Shown: piece after piece, positions 19,482 to 32,655 of the stretch
Layout: each line of letters opens with the position of its first letter
Numbering within the stretch: position 1 is the stretch's first letter
Source: Melampsora larici-populina 98AG31
Taxonomy: Eukaryota > Basidiomycota > Pucciniomycetes > Pucciniales > Melampsoraceae
Assembly: GCF_000204055.1 (NCBI RefSeq)
Contig: NW_006768768.1
Span: 2,552,882-2,616,881, forward strand
Reading direction: 5' to 3'
Length of the DNA stretch: 64,000 nucleotides
The notes under the pieces: generated by a model
What the model was told of the DNA's origin: nothing
The model's input: the letters and a program-made list of their open reading frames with translations, nothing else
The model's database searches: none
Made by a program: the position numbers and the translations under genes

Positions 19482-22400
19482 ACATTTTTCTACAGAGGGA
19501 GTTGTTATTGCAGTTGCTTACATAGCTTGGTATCGTCATATATAATCTGAACTGTATTTTAATGTTTTTGTTATCTTACATCCATTCTTGCAAACCTTCT
19601 TTGCCTAGCACAAAGTTGAGCGTTCATAACCTCATGTTTCACATGACAATACTTCAAAGTTGTAGGCAAAATCCTGTAATGTTTTGGGAATCTCAAAAAT
19701 CATTGCTTGTGTTCCCAAAAGCCTGCCCTGGCAGTACGCTGAACTACATTACCTGGAAGCAATGATAGATACAGGTGTGGATAGGTTCAGGTCACAAGAA
19801 GCCTGTATACTGAGTGATGGAGAGAGAGACACAGAGATTTCATCTCCCATCCCACTCTGCCACCTCAAACTCCCCCTGTCCTGCATGTTGAAGATCATAC
19901 AAGTCTTCTCTTATGGATCTCAAGTTTTAAAAGGCCACCCATCACCCAGGGTTGAAAAGTCTTTCTTCTCAGGTGCTGTCCTTGTCCAAAGGGTAAAATA
20001 AAGAGAGTTGGCTGGAACCATCCCTCATACATTACGGCTAACACCTAACACCTGATGGGAAGAGTTGGTAGTAACTATATGTGGTAGGAATGTCTTAAGA
20101 AGACAAGGACAATATATCCTCAGGATATATGTTTCCTACACACAGAGAGGTAAGCACTTTGGTGCACTCAACTTGTAACATGCCTTACAAGGAATGGATA
20201 GATGTTATGGTACAGTGTCTGGGATTCTTGGCAATGGAAGTGAGGTCTGATGATATTGTATCTTCCTATTAGTACAAAGTTTTATTTTAGATTTGTGACA
20301 GGTGTATAAAAGATCTTTCACGGGTTCACCACCACTGTGCTCATAACAATGGACCTTTGCAAGTGAAATTTATGTGTGACCCCTCAATTTATTGAATCAT
20401 AATTGTTAGGGGGACAAGCTTCAGAAGAATGGCTTTACTTTTCCTTTATATTGAGCCTTATGATCTATCTTTGTGAAAAACCCCGATATGGATTAGAATT
20501 CAATGGCACCATGTTAAGCCACTGTTTTGTGAGTCAAACTAGATTTTACTACCTACAATATGTTCCCTTCCAGATGACCAATGGAATTTACCAAGATCAC
20601 TCAATCACTTGATCTCCTCTTGGAATAAACACCATTAGCATTACATCTTCATATAACCTTGTGTATCAGGGTTATGCAGATCTGAGGACACAAGAAACTT
20701 CTGAGCTTTTAAACTAATCCCTTACCATCACATGCTGAAATAGTTGAGCAGACAGAATTCTTGACAGTTTGGAGTTATGGCTATGCACATTTGCAAATTA
20801 GTTTTGAGTTGCTAAATGAAGGTCTTTAATCTGGGATCCTGGTATTTTCACCATCCCCAACACTGGTACCACTGCAAAACACGTTAGATTCTGACCCCTT
20901 TGGATGCCAATGCACAGGCTCCAACACTAACCACTGCAAAGCCAAATTGCTATTTTTGAAAAACAAACTTCACAAGCTTTTGTAGTGCAGTGACCACTAC
21001 TGTTTTGATTTTTCACTGAGATTTTTGTAGGGAATACCAAATTCATTTATAAAGTGTGGGTTTTTCAACCACTGACCACAAAAACCCATGGTCAAATCTG
21101 CTGCCAAACTGGGCCTAAGTGTTTTGATCTCAACACTCAGAAATCCCCTCATTCAGATAAATTGCTTTGGTAGATATCTTCATAGAAACAGGATTTCCAA
21201 CATGATTAAACTGTTGTAAGAATCCAAAGAAGCCTTCTGGTCAAGTTCTTTGTTCATTCTCATCTTCAAAAATCAAACTGAGACATACCTTGGTCAGGAA
21301 CCTGAAAAGATGCCCATGAGCTACCTTGTGTGATTGGTATGATTTGAGGGTCAAACATTTGTCTTATTAGCAACAAAATTGCTACAACAATGCCTGTTTT
21401 GCAATTTGACTTAAAGATGTGAAAGGTATGATCTTCAGAATCTGCATTGTTCAAAAATACAAGACACCCACATGTTTGATATGAAAACCTAGACTGTTGA
21501 CAAAAGTGAAAAAAATCTATTGTGGTCCACTTCTGTGATATTATATATTGGCAAGATTCTTGCTGTCTTTGAATTCAACAACACACAGCCAAACTAGCAA
21601 GCAAGCACTGAAAACCACCCCAGATTGTCCTATGTAACTTTGGAGATGTTCTTCAACACACCTGGCTTTCTAATGCTGTCATCCTATTGTTGCAGATCTC
21701 CTCAGCGCTGGACTTGGTCTCATTGCAAATACTCACATATCCATTTTGTCTTTCCAAAAACCTTGGGTGAGGATCCAACAGAGGTTGTAGGAGAAGTTGG
21801 CTGTGTAGCCATACTAGAAATTGTCAGATATTCTTATTATAATGTCTAGAGGGATAAGGTCGTATACTTCTTAGTTTTGATTCCAAAAGCTTATTTGTTT
21901 TGAGCAAAAAAAACTGAAAAAGTTGACAATTTGTGAATCATGCAAATATCACCTTTTTGTATGTTACCAATGTAACTGATATGAAACTGGAGAGAGATGT
22001 TCTCAAAGATTTTTGATGGAAATTGACAACACCCAAGATTTTTGGGTATGAATTTTATGTCGGTAGGTTCAGGGGAGCTTGCCGGGGTCCTCTTTGATTG
22101 GCATTGCTTTGTAGACTTGCATAGATTTAAAAGCGTGAGGAGTTTGGATTCTTGAAAGTATACCAAGCAGACTGCTCTCGATTGTGTATCCTGAGTGATA
22201 AATGATATCTTTTTATCCTTCTAAGCCTCAAGATGTCTATCGGTGACACAGATGCTAGGACTAATGACCCATTGAGATTTTTGTTGGGAAGAGCAGCGGG
22301 CTTGTGTTCCACTGAAACTCATCAACATCCTCATCACCTTCACCATCATCAACATCTTCCAAGACTTTTGCTTATAAATGTTTTCTTTCATTGTACCAGC

Positions 22401-23546
22401 TATTAGATGTCAGATGTTCTGTTGATCAAACTTTAGTATTGATCTTCATATTTTCATCAACTCTGAAGTGGTTTGTTTTGAATCTGTTTGGTAATCATTC
22501 TAGATTTTTAATTCGTGAAACTAAGCCTAATGCCCACTCACCCTCCAGCGAGCATTCGAGTATGTAGTGTCGATCAAACTTGATTTGGGTGAAGTCGAGT
22601 GGAGTTCTTTGTAGATTTGCAGATTTCTGCTTATTGTAAAGTGAATCGATTTCCGAAAATAGCTTCATACGGACATCCTTTGATTGCTCAAGAAGGCAAA
22701 AGACGGATTCTTAAATTGTTATTGATCTAAACTTGACTAAGCTCCCCTTACGAGCACGCATGAGCTTAATCCTGCAAAGCTTTTCATCAATTATCCGCTC
22801 AACTCACAACATCACTTCAATTGACAAAGAGATGATGGTGTGAGGATAGTCCATGAAGTCCCTGACTAAGCTTACAGCAGATGTTCAACTGCTCGCTCCT
22901 TTTCCATCTTGGTAGGACGGTTGATTTATGTTTATAAGCCATGAACGGCCGAGATGATTCGTTTATCGAGACGGTCGAGTTGGTATGTTGTATTGTACAC
23001 TTCTCGCAGTTCCATTCTCGCCAAATGATTTCGGTTGAGTTGGAGGTAGAGTCCATGATGGGAGCATGCTTCGGTTCATGTGTTGTGAGTTTGGGCGGAG
23101 AAGGTTGAGATTCGATTGGGTTGGATGGTGAAGATCATCTGATAAGTTACATAAAATGCTGAGTAATTTACTCCACACTTTCTGTTTTGAGTACAATTAT
23201 ACAAAATTAAATACAGTTGAATTGATCATGTGGTCAAAATGTTAGAGGAAAACAAGGGCGATGGCGAATGCCTTTGAGCTGTGACCTGTTCTGTTTGATC
23301 GAGTGAAATGTTGAGTGTATGCAGTTTTTTGATCAGATGATGATGATCGATTCAGGGAAAACTATCGATAAAAAGGGTCAACTCAATCAAAACTATCTAT
23401 GCAGTCTGTTTCTTTAACTACCCATACAAAGCATTGATTGATTGATTGATTAAAGCACCCTTGTCCATTTTACCATTTTACCATTCTCATTCATCAAAAT
23501 ACCAAAATACCATTCAATCCATCCAATCCAATCCACCCAAAAGAAG
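19482..23546. other. 4 kb without recognisable genes
   Basis: Short open frames (for example 19684-20001 and 21625-21849) show no domain or splice logic. The base composition and the stretch 19.8-21.2 kb look like old repetitive DNA, but I could not identify an element, ends or a coding remnant. The last 400 bp (23.15-23.55 kb), with GATTGATTGATTGATT at about 23435, is the upstream region of the F-box gene. Confidence 0.4.
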
Positions 23547-26500
23547 ATGATCAACCAATTGCCACCTGATCTCATTCGGTAAATCATTCATATCATTCAT
23601 ATCTTCATATCCTCATTTCACTAAACTGACGAATGTCTTACATTTAACAGTTTGATTTGCAATCAGATCTTATTACTTGCATTACCATCTCAACCTATCT
23701 TACTTTTAGACCCTTATATCAAATTCACTATCATCCATCATCAAGCTCATCCGAATCATCAATTAACTTTATTGGAACCTAGTCCAATCATTCAAGCTCA
23801 ATCCTTACTCAAATCATTATCTTTGGTCAACAAGGCTTGGAATTTAGAAGCTAGAAGAGTTCTTTGGTCACTCGGAATTCGTTTCGGTTTACCTAATTCA
23901 TTTGGTTGGTGTCTTCAATCTTTCGATCCTTGATTTACTACAAAAGCACTTACTGAATTTCCATTTTCAACTTGACAGAAACTGTGGTCAAGTTGGTAGA
24001 TCCCATTGGTACTTTCTTCGATGGTGGAGTAGAACCAAGTTGGATTTCGTCTCCTTCTGCCAGTCGACATCCTAGTCCTCATCGTACAAGGCAAGATAAC
24101 TCGATCCAACATCTTACTACCCGACCCGACCTCAATCTTAACTTCCCTCTGACCCCAGATCAACATCATCAACCTCAGGCTCAACCACCCATCAGATCAG
24201 GTCGTCGTTCAATCAGTCTCAAACGTGAAGCTGGTGCTTATGTACTCGAAGCACGGATTTTAACTTATGAGGATGATTGTTTCCCTCCTTCGCCTCTATC
24301 GGAGATCAATCCTAATCAATTACCATCGAATCTGATCAATAACAATGGACGAGAAGGTCGAAGTTTATCCAAACGACAACATCATACACACCTCGAACGT
24401 AGCATTAGTCCACTCAGAGGTCGAATCTTAATCCAATCATTATCTCAAGCCTTTCATCGTGCTTCTATTGATTTATCACCAAGCTATCTTTCTTCGAAAT
24501 CATTCTCTCTTTCGTCTCCTATTGAAAACGAAAATGATGATGAAGAATTCATCTTTGATCATCAACTTGATGATCTCTTCAATCCTGCTCCTTATATTTC
24601 TTCCATCTCTTTTTCTAAATTCAGATCTCATGGAATGAGAAGAAGTATAGGAGAAGGTCATCAGATTCGTTTTGTGACACCTGAACGACTGCTCAGGTTG
24701 ATCAAGTCCACTAGATCTCGTTATACCAGTTTATCTGATTCGGATTCAGAAACTCATTCAGATGAATCATCTAGTTCATCCACCATGATCCGTAAAGGTC
24801 ATCTAAATGCCGTTGGTTTTAGTGAATATATGGACAGCGCGATTTCTAAACCAGTTTTGGACGAAATCCTTTTGCGAGGTGGTGTGGAAGTGGAATACGA
24901 GATAACAGATGACGAAGATCTTGTTACATTGCTTTCAGAAGGAGTCAACGGAAGAGGTCGAGATCGAGTTCAAAAAGAACTTCACCCCATCTCACGACAT
25001 GCAACTCCTCATCACACCTTACCTGCTCCAGTCCAAGAGTCATCCCAAGGTTATGCTCATATCCCAAGTTTAACTACCACGGCTTCAATCTCGAATCAAA
25101 CTCTTCATAATCGTCCTACGCGAATCGAAAGACGAATGGAATCTAACTTGATCAACGAAACTCCTATTCAAGCCATTGACTTTTGTGGTTGTATTTCCTC
25201 AAAGTTTCGATCTGCACTTACTGACTTTATTCAAGATCATGCACTCTGTAATCCTTATGACCAGCAGACTGGTCTTCCGCAAATCCATCCTCATCCCTCT
25301 ATTACTTCACTTCGATCTACTACTTTCCCTTGGTTGACCCGATTAGGATTGAGTCATGTGTCTATTCTTGCAGACCATGACTTGGCTGATCTCTTAAGTG
25401 GATTTCCTTACTTGGTCGATCTTGATTTAAGTTATACCCGTACTGGACCCATCGTGTTACATACCTTACAATTGATCAAGAAACCTCGGGATCAAAGTCA
25501 TATCACTGGATCGGATTCGGTTGTCTCTAAAAAGCTTCCAAGCTTTCGTAGCCTAAACTTGGCCAAGTGTACTGGTTTAACAGAGAAAAGTTTGATGGGA
25601 TTCCTTTGCGGGTACAGTGAAGATGAAGAGATTTGGGAAGACCCTCAGGCTTCAATTGGAGGATTAGAAGAACTATCATTATACGGTGATCAAACTTTAC
25701 CCACCCCAATCTCTACTGATTCACTTGACCGATTCTTTTCAACTTGTCCTTGTTTTCATTCAGGAAGATTAATCACATTAGATTTATCTTCTATAAAACT
25801 AAACGAACTCGAACTAGAAAAAATACCAAAACAACCTAATCTCTTACAATTCGGATTATCAAATTGTTCAAACCTTTCACTTTTAAGTCTACAAAGTTTA
25901 TTGAAAGAAAAGATGAGAATGTTAGAAGTCTTGAATCTTTCGTTGAGTTGTGGTCATGCAAGAGGTAGATTAAATCGATCGAATCCTTCGATCCTTTCAC
26001 CTGGTTTATTACATCAAGATTTGATTAATCCTTTAAGTCAAGTTGATAGTAATGGTCAAAGAATTAGTAATTTGAGAGTGATTGAATTGGATCAGTTTAC
26101 TTTGGAAGCACTTGCTGCTGGTGCTCAAGGTTGGAGAGTGGTCATTGGAAAAGGTCAGCGTGGATGGTAAGCAAACCTTGATTTCATTAACCCGAATCGG
26201 ATCTAATCTTGTTAAGTTTTGTGGTACACATAGGTATGTAGATACGTTGGTTTCAGTCAATGTTTATGGGAATGATCCAAGTATGGAACCATATCGAATG
26301 AAAGAATGTACCTTACCTTTTACACGTGTTTTAAAACGTCATGAAGAATCTGAACTTTCGAATCATCTTGATCATCATAAGAAAACTTTAAACTTGGCTG
26401 AAAGTTTGAATAGGTTGACTAACTCTGATAAAGTGATTAGACATGATGAAGCAGGTTGGATGAGTCGGAAACTTGAAAGTCAGTTTATCCTTTTTTTTCT

Positions 26501-26622
26501 TATACACTTTTTTGGAGTTTTCTTGTTGATTTTTTTCGGTTTTGGTTATGTTAGTTTTAGAAGGTAGTGGATTTCTTGGTAGACAAGATGGTCTTTATGG
26601 ATTTCATGCATTTCATAATTAG
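23547..26622 (+). CDS. F-box / leucine-rich repeat protein, 926 aa
   Basis: Five exons in frame: 23547-23578, 23651-23904, 23979-26166, 26234-26478 and 26561-26622 (2781 nt). The start MINQLPPDLIRLICNQIL is a typical F-box beginning, and SLVNKAWNLEARRVLWSLGI fits the second half of an F-box followed by a linker. A long low-complexity Ser/His/Asp-rich region follows (residues about 130-430). The C-terminal half has leucine-rich repeats: LGLSHVSILADHDLADLL, FPYLVDLDLSYT, SFRSLNLAKCTGLTEKSL, LEELSLYGDQTL, LITLDLSSIKL, LEVLNLSLSCGHARG. Such proteins are substrate receptors of SCF ubiquitin ligases; target unknown. The tail ends KGSGFLGRQDGLYGFHAFHN. The donor GTTGGT at 23905 is unusual but gives a clean NSFETVVKLVDP join. 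Confidence 0.75.
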
Positions 26623-27324
26623 AAAACCAATCAATCATTCTACCCTTTTTCTTCCAACTTCAACCAACTTATGATTGTATTTTTTTTCTTTCATTTTTTT
26701 TTGGTAAATTGGGTTTGATCATTGGGGTTTTCTTTTGTTGAAGAAATTCGTACAATTTTTTTTGAAAAATGATTGGTTTTGTTCTCTTTGGTTTCATTCG
26801 TTCTTTCATTCGTTCTTTGCTATTAGTATCATTCATGATTTTCCCTAACCTTTTTTTCTGTAATTTTCTTTTTGGTTGGGGTTTCTTTGTATTTTGTAAT
26901 TTGTAAGTTTTTAAGATAAGTGCATGTAAAATATACTTTTTAATTGTAAAATGAAAAATCAATTTATTATTCATATAAACAATAACTTTTTATTGCAATC
27001 TTTTTTTTTGATTGTTTTTACTTGGTCATTGAGTTTTGAAAACTGGTTTCAAGAAGGAAAAGGCCAATGAGACAAATCAAGATTGTAAATTGTAAAATCA
27101 ATGGGTCTTATTGAATCAATGGATCAAAATGAGTCTTTGAATGATTTATAAACTCACATACGATGCGATCTACGAAGTGCTATGCTCTCAAGACGTGCCA
27201 TGCTTATCTCTACTTTTTTGATTTCTTTACATATAAACATTTATACAACGTATCAAAGAAACCACATTTCAACTAAAGAATCCAGCAAAAGAGTTCCAAC
27301 TATACACAAAAAGATAAACTTTGA
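26623..27324. other. intergenic between convergent genes, T-rich
   Basis: Dominated by T and A runs (3' untranslated sequence of the F-box and TAN1 genes). Nothing else seen. Confidence 0.5.
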
Positions 27325-28791
27325 TCAAGAACAAATAGAAATTGAACTATCTGTAGGCATGACTTCTATCGGCTTAAGTTTGGCCGAGGTATCAAGTTGA
27401 GTTTTTTCTCTAGCTTCTGCAATAGCTTGAAGGTTAAACCTTTTACATTCTTGATCGTAGTCAGAAACAACACTAATACCAACCACATACTTATATACAC
27501 TGACTAGGATGACCACTCTGGTAAGAAAAATCAGCCAGTTTAAACATCAGTTTCTTTTTGGGTTTTTTGTTCCAAACAAATTAGGGTAGGAGAACGGACT
27601 TGGCATTGTTAAGGTTAACTTTATGTTTCAAAGGTATTCTAGAATCCACTTGATCTTCTAATGGTTTTATTCCAATATACTTTTCCGAATTAAAGTCTTC
27701 TACAATCTCTCCAATCGATTTGATCACTTCTGTTCGATTTAAAGGTTGATCATGACACCTTATAATAGGTTCGATTCGGTATTGTAAACCGAAAGAAGTG
27801 GATGAGGTGGTTCGATCAAGACCAAAGTATGGCTTGAGAACTTGGGTGACAAGTGATTTGAAGGCTGTTAGACTGGTTGATGGACAAGTGGCTGTGACCG
27901 GTGTGACGCGTTGGATATATCTAAAGAGGTATTCAGAGTTATTAAGTTTGATGTTTTTGTTTTGTTTTGAAAGGTTATTGAAGAATGGTCGAGATGAGGA
28001 TGTACCGTAGTCCGGAACCGGGTTGACCTTCGTGAACTTTTTTGACCATATGGTTTATGAATTGGATTGGGTTACGACCCTTTGGAAATCGAATGAAACC
28101 CACTATGAAAAATCCAAGATACGTATTCGCATAAGAATCCAAAACAAAAAATCATCAGTATATACTGAATCATAAAAGATGTGAAGGTTTAAACATCAGA
28201 AGTTTGGTTAGAAAAAGTGTTGGGATCTTTTTTGTGTACACTTACAGCATTCACAATCTGTTTTCTTATAAACGAACCGTTGAACTAGTGAATGAGTAGG
28301 TTTAGAAGCCTTAATATCTTCCAACTCTTTCTTAATCATACTTTCAATATCTTCTTCTTCCTCTTCTTCATTTTCATCAAGATGATCCATAGGTTCATCA
28401 AGATGATCAGAATCCAAATCAAACTCATCCGCAATCTAAACATAAGTAAATCCAAAACACAAAAAAATCAGAAAAGAATCTTCGAAAGGAAGATGAATCA
28501 GATAAAGAATGGTATTGTACCGATTGAAGTAAATTCAATAGTTCTGAACTTGCTGGAATTTCTTTTCCACGTGTACATGTAAAAAATATTCCAGGACCTG
28601 TGATCAATGCTTGGGATTGAGCACGTTGCTTGATTTATTCCAAAAAAAAATTCAACAGATGATTAAGTTGTCTTGAGTATATAGATTGATCGTTTGAGGA
28701 AATTGATGGTAAGTTTGGAAAGAAAGTTTTGATTTACTTTTAGGTATCTTGATCGATTAGCTGATTTGCTTGATTTAGTTGAACCTGACAT
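27325..28791 (-). CDS. TAN1: TAN1/THUMPD1-type tRNA acetylation adaptor (THUMP domain), 319 aa
   Basis: Six exons: 28738-28791, 28521-28628, 28246-28435, 28006-28102, 27600-27920 and 27325-27514 (960 nt, in frame). The order of motifs is that of Tan1: GPGIFFTCTRGKEIPASSEL at the N-terminus, an acidic DENEEEEEDIESMIKKELED segment, LVQRFVYKKTDCECLGFIRF, then YIQRVTPVTATCPSTSLTAF, the THUMP core (LQYRIEPIIRCHDQPLNRTE, VIKSIGEIV) and VILVSVYKYVVGISVVSDYD. In yeast Tan1 works with Kre33/NAT10 to make N4-acetylcytidine at position 12 of serine and leucine tRNAs; role here by homology. The start MSGSTKSSKSANRSRYLK is the only ATG before the first conserved block. A MITE lies about 120 bp upstream. 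Confidence 0.9.
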
Positions 28792-28909
28792 CTTGCTTGA
28801 GGTTCTTCTAGTTCAATGGGTTTTTGGTATGGGCGTGGTTTTTGTTTGTTGGGGTTTCTTCAGAGGAGAAAGTGATTGTTGAGTTTGTGAGATTTTGCGT
28901 TGGAGATTA

Positions 28910-29331
28910 GGGACTGGGCGAGGTTTCGACCGACAGAGGATTTAGCCACCTCAATAAGCGCATGAATCCCCTGGAAGTCGACCGAAGCGATTTATGCAAA
29001 CAGGAGGTGTCAGGATTACTCCTACAAGCCCAAGAGACCCGACTGTCAGATGATTTCACCAAAACCAGAGCGAGAGCAACCTGTGAAAGGTATATCAGGC
29101 TATCCAGAAGCGTTCTGCCATAGGCTTTTGGCTGAGGTGGGGGGGGAAATTTTGAATAGACAGCTCGTCTTAGGGAGGGTCATGCCTGTGCGCCACCCTA
29201 TTTTTTTTAGTGCCATAAAGCTTACTAAAAAAAATAAGGAAATTTCATATTGATTGAACAGTGGCTTAGCTGTTTGCAACTCGCTTTCAACTACGGTTGA
29301 ATTGCAATTTTGCAGAGCTTCGCCCAGTCCC
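28910..29331 (+). mobile_element. 422 bp TA-flanked MITE in the TAN1 promoter
   Basis: GGGACTGGGCGA at 28910 is matched by its exact reverse complement TCGCCCAGTCCC ending at 29331, and both ends are bordered by TA (28908-28909 and 29332-29333). This is the structure of a Tc1/mariner-type non-autonomous element. It differs in terminal sequence from the 17.25 kb MITE, so it is a separate family. The open frame at 29050-29253 inside it has no recognisable domain. Confidence 0.7.
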
Positions 29332-29333
29332 TA

Positions 29334-31235
29334 TTCAGTTGTAAAGAAAAGTCCGAGGCTGCATTAAACGGATTTAAAACTTGCCGGCTACAGACTGTTA
29401 AGACAGGCTTATCGTCAAATGTTTCATATGTTGATTTCGCTGAATGGATTCGTTCCATCATCCTCACTGGCTCAGCTCAATGGATTCGAACTTCTTGTTG
29501 CTTGATCAACTTACACAAGACATTAGAATTTCTGATGATCCCCAAGTTCAGCAAACTCAACTCTCCTTGACTCTGAGCGCCCACATACAAGCCGATCTCA
29601 CTTTAGCCGGTCAACTCGGACATTGTCACGGTTCATCTGAGGCAGGCTGAGGGGTTGGATCATAGTGCTTGAGATGGGGCCTGGCCTTCTACAAACAAGC
29701 ATCAGACTTGGTGTCAGTGAGATAACTAGATGATGTCATACAAACACCAATGCCTCAACACCAAACCACTCAAGATCCATCATCCAGTACCGTTAAAAGT
29801 CAGTAAGTGATCGTCAGTGAATTGATGCAAGTACACCTTGTCAATAGAAAAAGACGGGTGGAGGAAAGCACTTGGTATTTTCAACTTTCAAGTGATCCAT
29901 GTGTCTTTTGACTCGAATTAACGCCACGCAGATCTCCCAAATAATAAAATTGATTTCAATTTTTGGATGAGAAAACTCAGAATGAAGATTTGGAGAGGGA
30001 AAGGAAATAAGTGGGCAACTATCGACCTACAAAATCGCATGGTGGATAATCTTATAAGACCGGATTTCTCACGTTTCATGATATCCCAAGGAAGATTGAG
30101 AGATGAAGTCTGTAAGTTATGATGAAGGAACAGCATGAAGAAATTCTTTCTTTGGCAATTGGCATCTTCTGAAAAGACTGATTGGTTTGGAAGTGAAGTG
30201 TCATTGGATCGACATCGAATCAGATTGAGCATACCATACCATAGCATAGATCGATTCCAGGATTAGAATATACCATCATAGTACACAGCCTCTGAGCCTT
30301 GGCCATGTTGATTCGGTTATGTAAGTGAGTGGCACATGCAGCTTGAACTGCGTCAAGGGAAGTCAGCTTACGGTTTGGTTTTGGTTGATGATGAGAAATC
30401 GGTGAAGTCGGTGATTGGAATGGAAAATTGGAAAAGAACTCATATCGAAATCCAAATCCAAATCCAAATCGAAACACAGCCTGCCAGACTCAGATTGTGC
30501 TCATCAATTCGATTGCCCACCAGTATTACCACTCGCCGCATTCCCCAACGATTTTTGGATTTTCTGTCTAGTTGTGTTTGGATCTACATTTTCTTGTGCT
30601 ATAAAGAGTCAACAGAACTGCCGCCTCACTTTCATTCAAGCTTCTTCTACATCCTCTTGATACCTTGCCACTGCGATCCTCATCAATTACATCAGCTTTT
30701 TGTGTAAGAACTCAAAGGTATGTTTGAAATCATCACCTTTAAAATAAAATGAAAAAACCTATTTTAATCAATCTACTTTGATCTAATCTCTCAGCAATTT
30801 TCACCAAACTTGGAGTTCTTTTCATTGCCAAGAACTTTGTAATCGATCTTTGAACTCTTTCATTTTAAGGTATGTAGCTGAAATCTCTGAGTTGTGAGTG
30901 AAGTCATTGCCTAGGTGGGATTCATATAAAGCTCAAGAGATCTGATGATGAGCAGAAATGAAGAAAACATAATCTGATGGGATCTAAAATTCACTGACTG
31001 AACTTATCCCCCTGATTTTTTTTTTCATTTTGGACGGATTTCCTCCACCCCCTTTGTTAACTTCTCTCATTTAACTTTTGCATTACATCAAGTTCATCAA
31101 GTCTTTGGTACTTGTAAAATCTCATACGCCACTTCACGCTTCTACCTCTTCAAACGCTCTCGAGCTTTGGTTGGTTTATCGAATCAGGTCCAATCATTCT
31201 TGCTGGTCAAAGTGTTTAATCAAAGAAAAATTGAC
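29334..31235. other. 2 kb without a convincing gene
   Basis: An ATG-initiated frame at 29444-29650 (MDSFHHPHWLSSMDS..., with LLLDQLTQDIRISDDPQ) reads like the first exon of a gene but I could find no downstream exons, so it may be a gene remnant. On the minus strand 30220-30477 there is another frame (AQRLCTMMVYSNPGIDLC) without domain. The tract 30445-30475 is a run of CAAATC-type repeats. No RNA gene seen. Confidence 0.3.
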
Positions 31236-31245
31236 TATATATAAA
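31236..31245 (+). promoter_or_regulatory. TATA box of the RlpA-like gene
   Basis: TATATATAAA lies 120 bp upstream of the ATG at 31365. Confidence 0.45.
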
Positions 31246-31364
31246 TCTACTTTTCCATCCTCTTTAACATCCAAACGATTTATCCTACTACTTTCAATAA
31301 CTTATTTTCATATCTCTCGATTTCTAAACTCTTACTACAATCGCTTAGATCACATTATTCAATC

Positions 31365-31866
31365 ATGAAATCTTCTCTTTGTTTAGCTTTCTCTCTTTCG
31401 AGTTTGATTTCATCTTCGATTTCTTTACCTTCACATTCTTACATTCGTAACGGTCATGCTATTGCTATGAAACATTCTCGTGCTCTTAAAGAGATGGTCA
31501 CTCCTCTTGTTCAAAGATCTGTTGATGATCTTCATGAGCTTGAGAAACGTTCGATCAGACGATTTGGAACTCTTGAGTTTTCTCATCATCTCGAATCTCG
31601 ATGTAAGCAAACTTATTTTCGAAACTTCACGTGGTTTATACAAACTGAGAGTTTTTGGTTTGGGTTTAGCTGATGGGGATGATGGAGACGACTCAGAAGA
31701 CGGAGATGATGATGAAGACTGTGATGATGAAACAGATGATGGAGATGGAAACAGCACTACTTCAAGTTCGAACCATACCACTCAAAACACCACAGTTCCT
31801 ACTTATACAGTACCAAAGCCTAAGAAAGTTCCTGCTTGGAATCCAACTGAACCTAAGAAAGAAACC

Positions 31867-31904
<38 letters not shown>

Positions 31905-32655
31905 GGCGACTAAGAAGGATAATACGCTTTCGGTTGGGGTGTCGGTTTCTGCTGGTTCATCTGGTGGGATATCAATTGGAGCTTCGACTTACAGTGGAAA
32001 AGCCACTTTGTAAGGCTTTCTGATTCTGTTTATCTTGACTTACACTTCTTTTACTTTATCTTATTCAATATCTGATCATTTGTTTTCTTTTTGTTCTTTT
32101 TTTTTTTTTGAAACTTTTTTTTAGTTTTTCTCAAGGAGGTGTAGCAGGTGCTTGTGGTACGGTTCATCAAGACTCGGATTATGTGGTGGCTATTGATTCT
32201 TCAATGTATGAAGGTGGTAAATACTGTGGCAAGACAATTGCCGTCACTCGAGTTTCTGTAAGTGCTTTTTGAAATTCTATATATTGCATCAGGTTATTGA
32301 TTTATGTTTCTTTTTTTCGTAGACTGGAAAGACTATTCATTGTATTGGGGTTAGTCGATCGTTATGAAAAGTATGGTTTGTTGTAGGCAGTACTGATGAA
32401 GTTTGGTTTGACTTTTTTTGGTTGGTTTGATTTTTTTTGGGGGGAATATAGGCGGATGAGTGTCCTGGATGTCCTACTTTACAAAGTCTTGATCTTTCAA
32501 TTGGTGCTTTTAATGCACTTGGAACCCCAGATGAAGGAGTCTGTAAGTCAACATTTTTGTCTTCTCTTTCAAAACCATTTCTACCAGTTGTGATTAAACT
32601 GAGATGGTTTGGTTTGGTTTTAATAGTCGATATCAAATGGGAAGTAGTTTCTTAG
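31365..32655 (+). CDS. secreted RlpA-like double-psi beta-barrel protein, 285 aa
   Basis: Six exons join in frame: 31365-31602, 31670-32009, 32125-32257, 32323-32349, 32452-32542 and 32627-32655 (858 nt). MKSSLCLAFSLSSLISSSIS is a signal peptide. A middle region is strongly acidic (DGDDGDDSEDGDDDEDCDDE) and is followed by an alanine-proline repeat (six AP units at about 31866-31905) that looks like a flexible, possibly glycosylated spacer. The C-terminal 100 residues form the RlpA-like double-psi beta-barrel: FSQGGVAGACGTVHQDSDYV, GGKYCGKTIAVTRVS, TGKTIHC, ADECPGCPTLQSLDLSIGAF and FDIKWEVVS. These small expansin-like domains are common in secreted proteins of plant-associated basidiomycetes, probably act at the cell wall, and usually lack proven enzyme activity. 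Exon 4 is only 27 nt. Confidence 0.85.

Noticed and set aside
22127..22312. Minus-strand frame MEHKPAALPNKNLNG...
   Set aside because: Briefly looked like the start of a flavoprotein decarboxylase, but the expected glycine motif is missing.
29461..29495. GGATTCGAAC, resembling a tRNA T-arm
   Set aside because: No acceptor, D-arm or anticodon arm can be folded around it.
31673..32023. Overlapping frame rich in Met and Leu
   Set aside because: Shadow of the RlpA-like gene's acidic and Ala-Pro exon in another frame.
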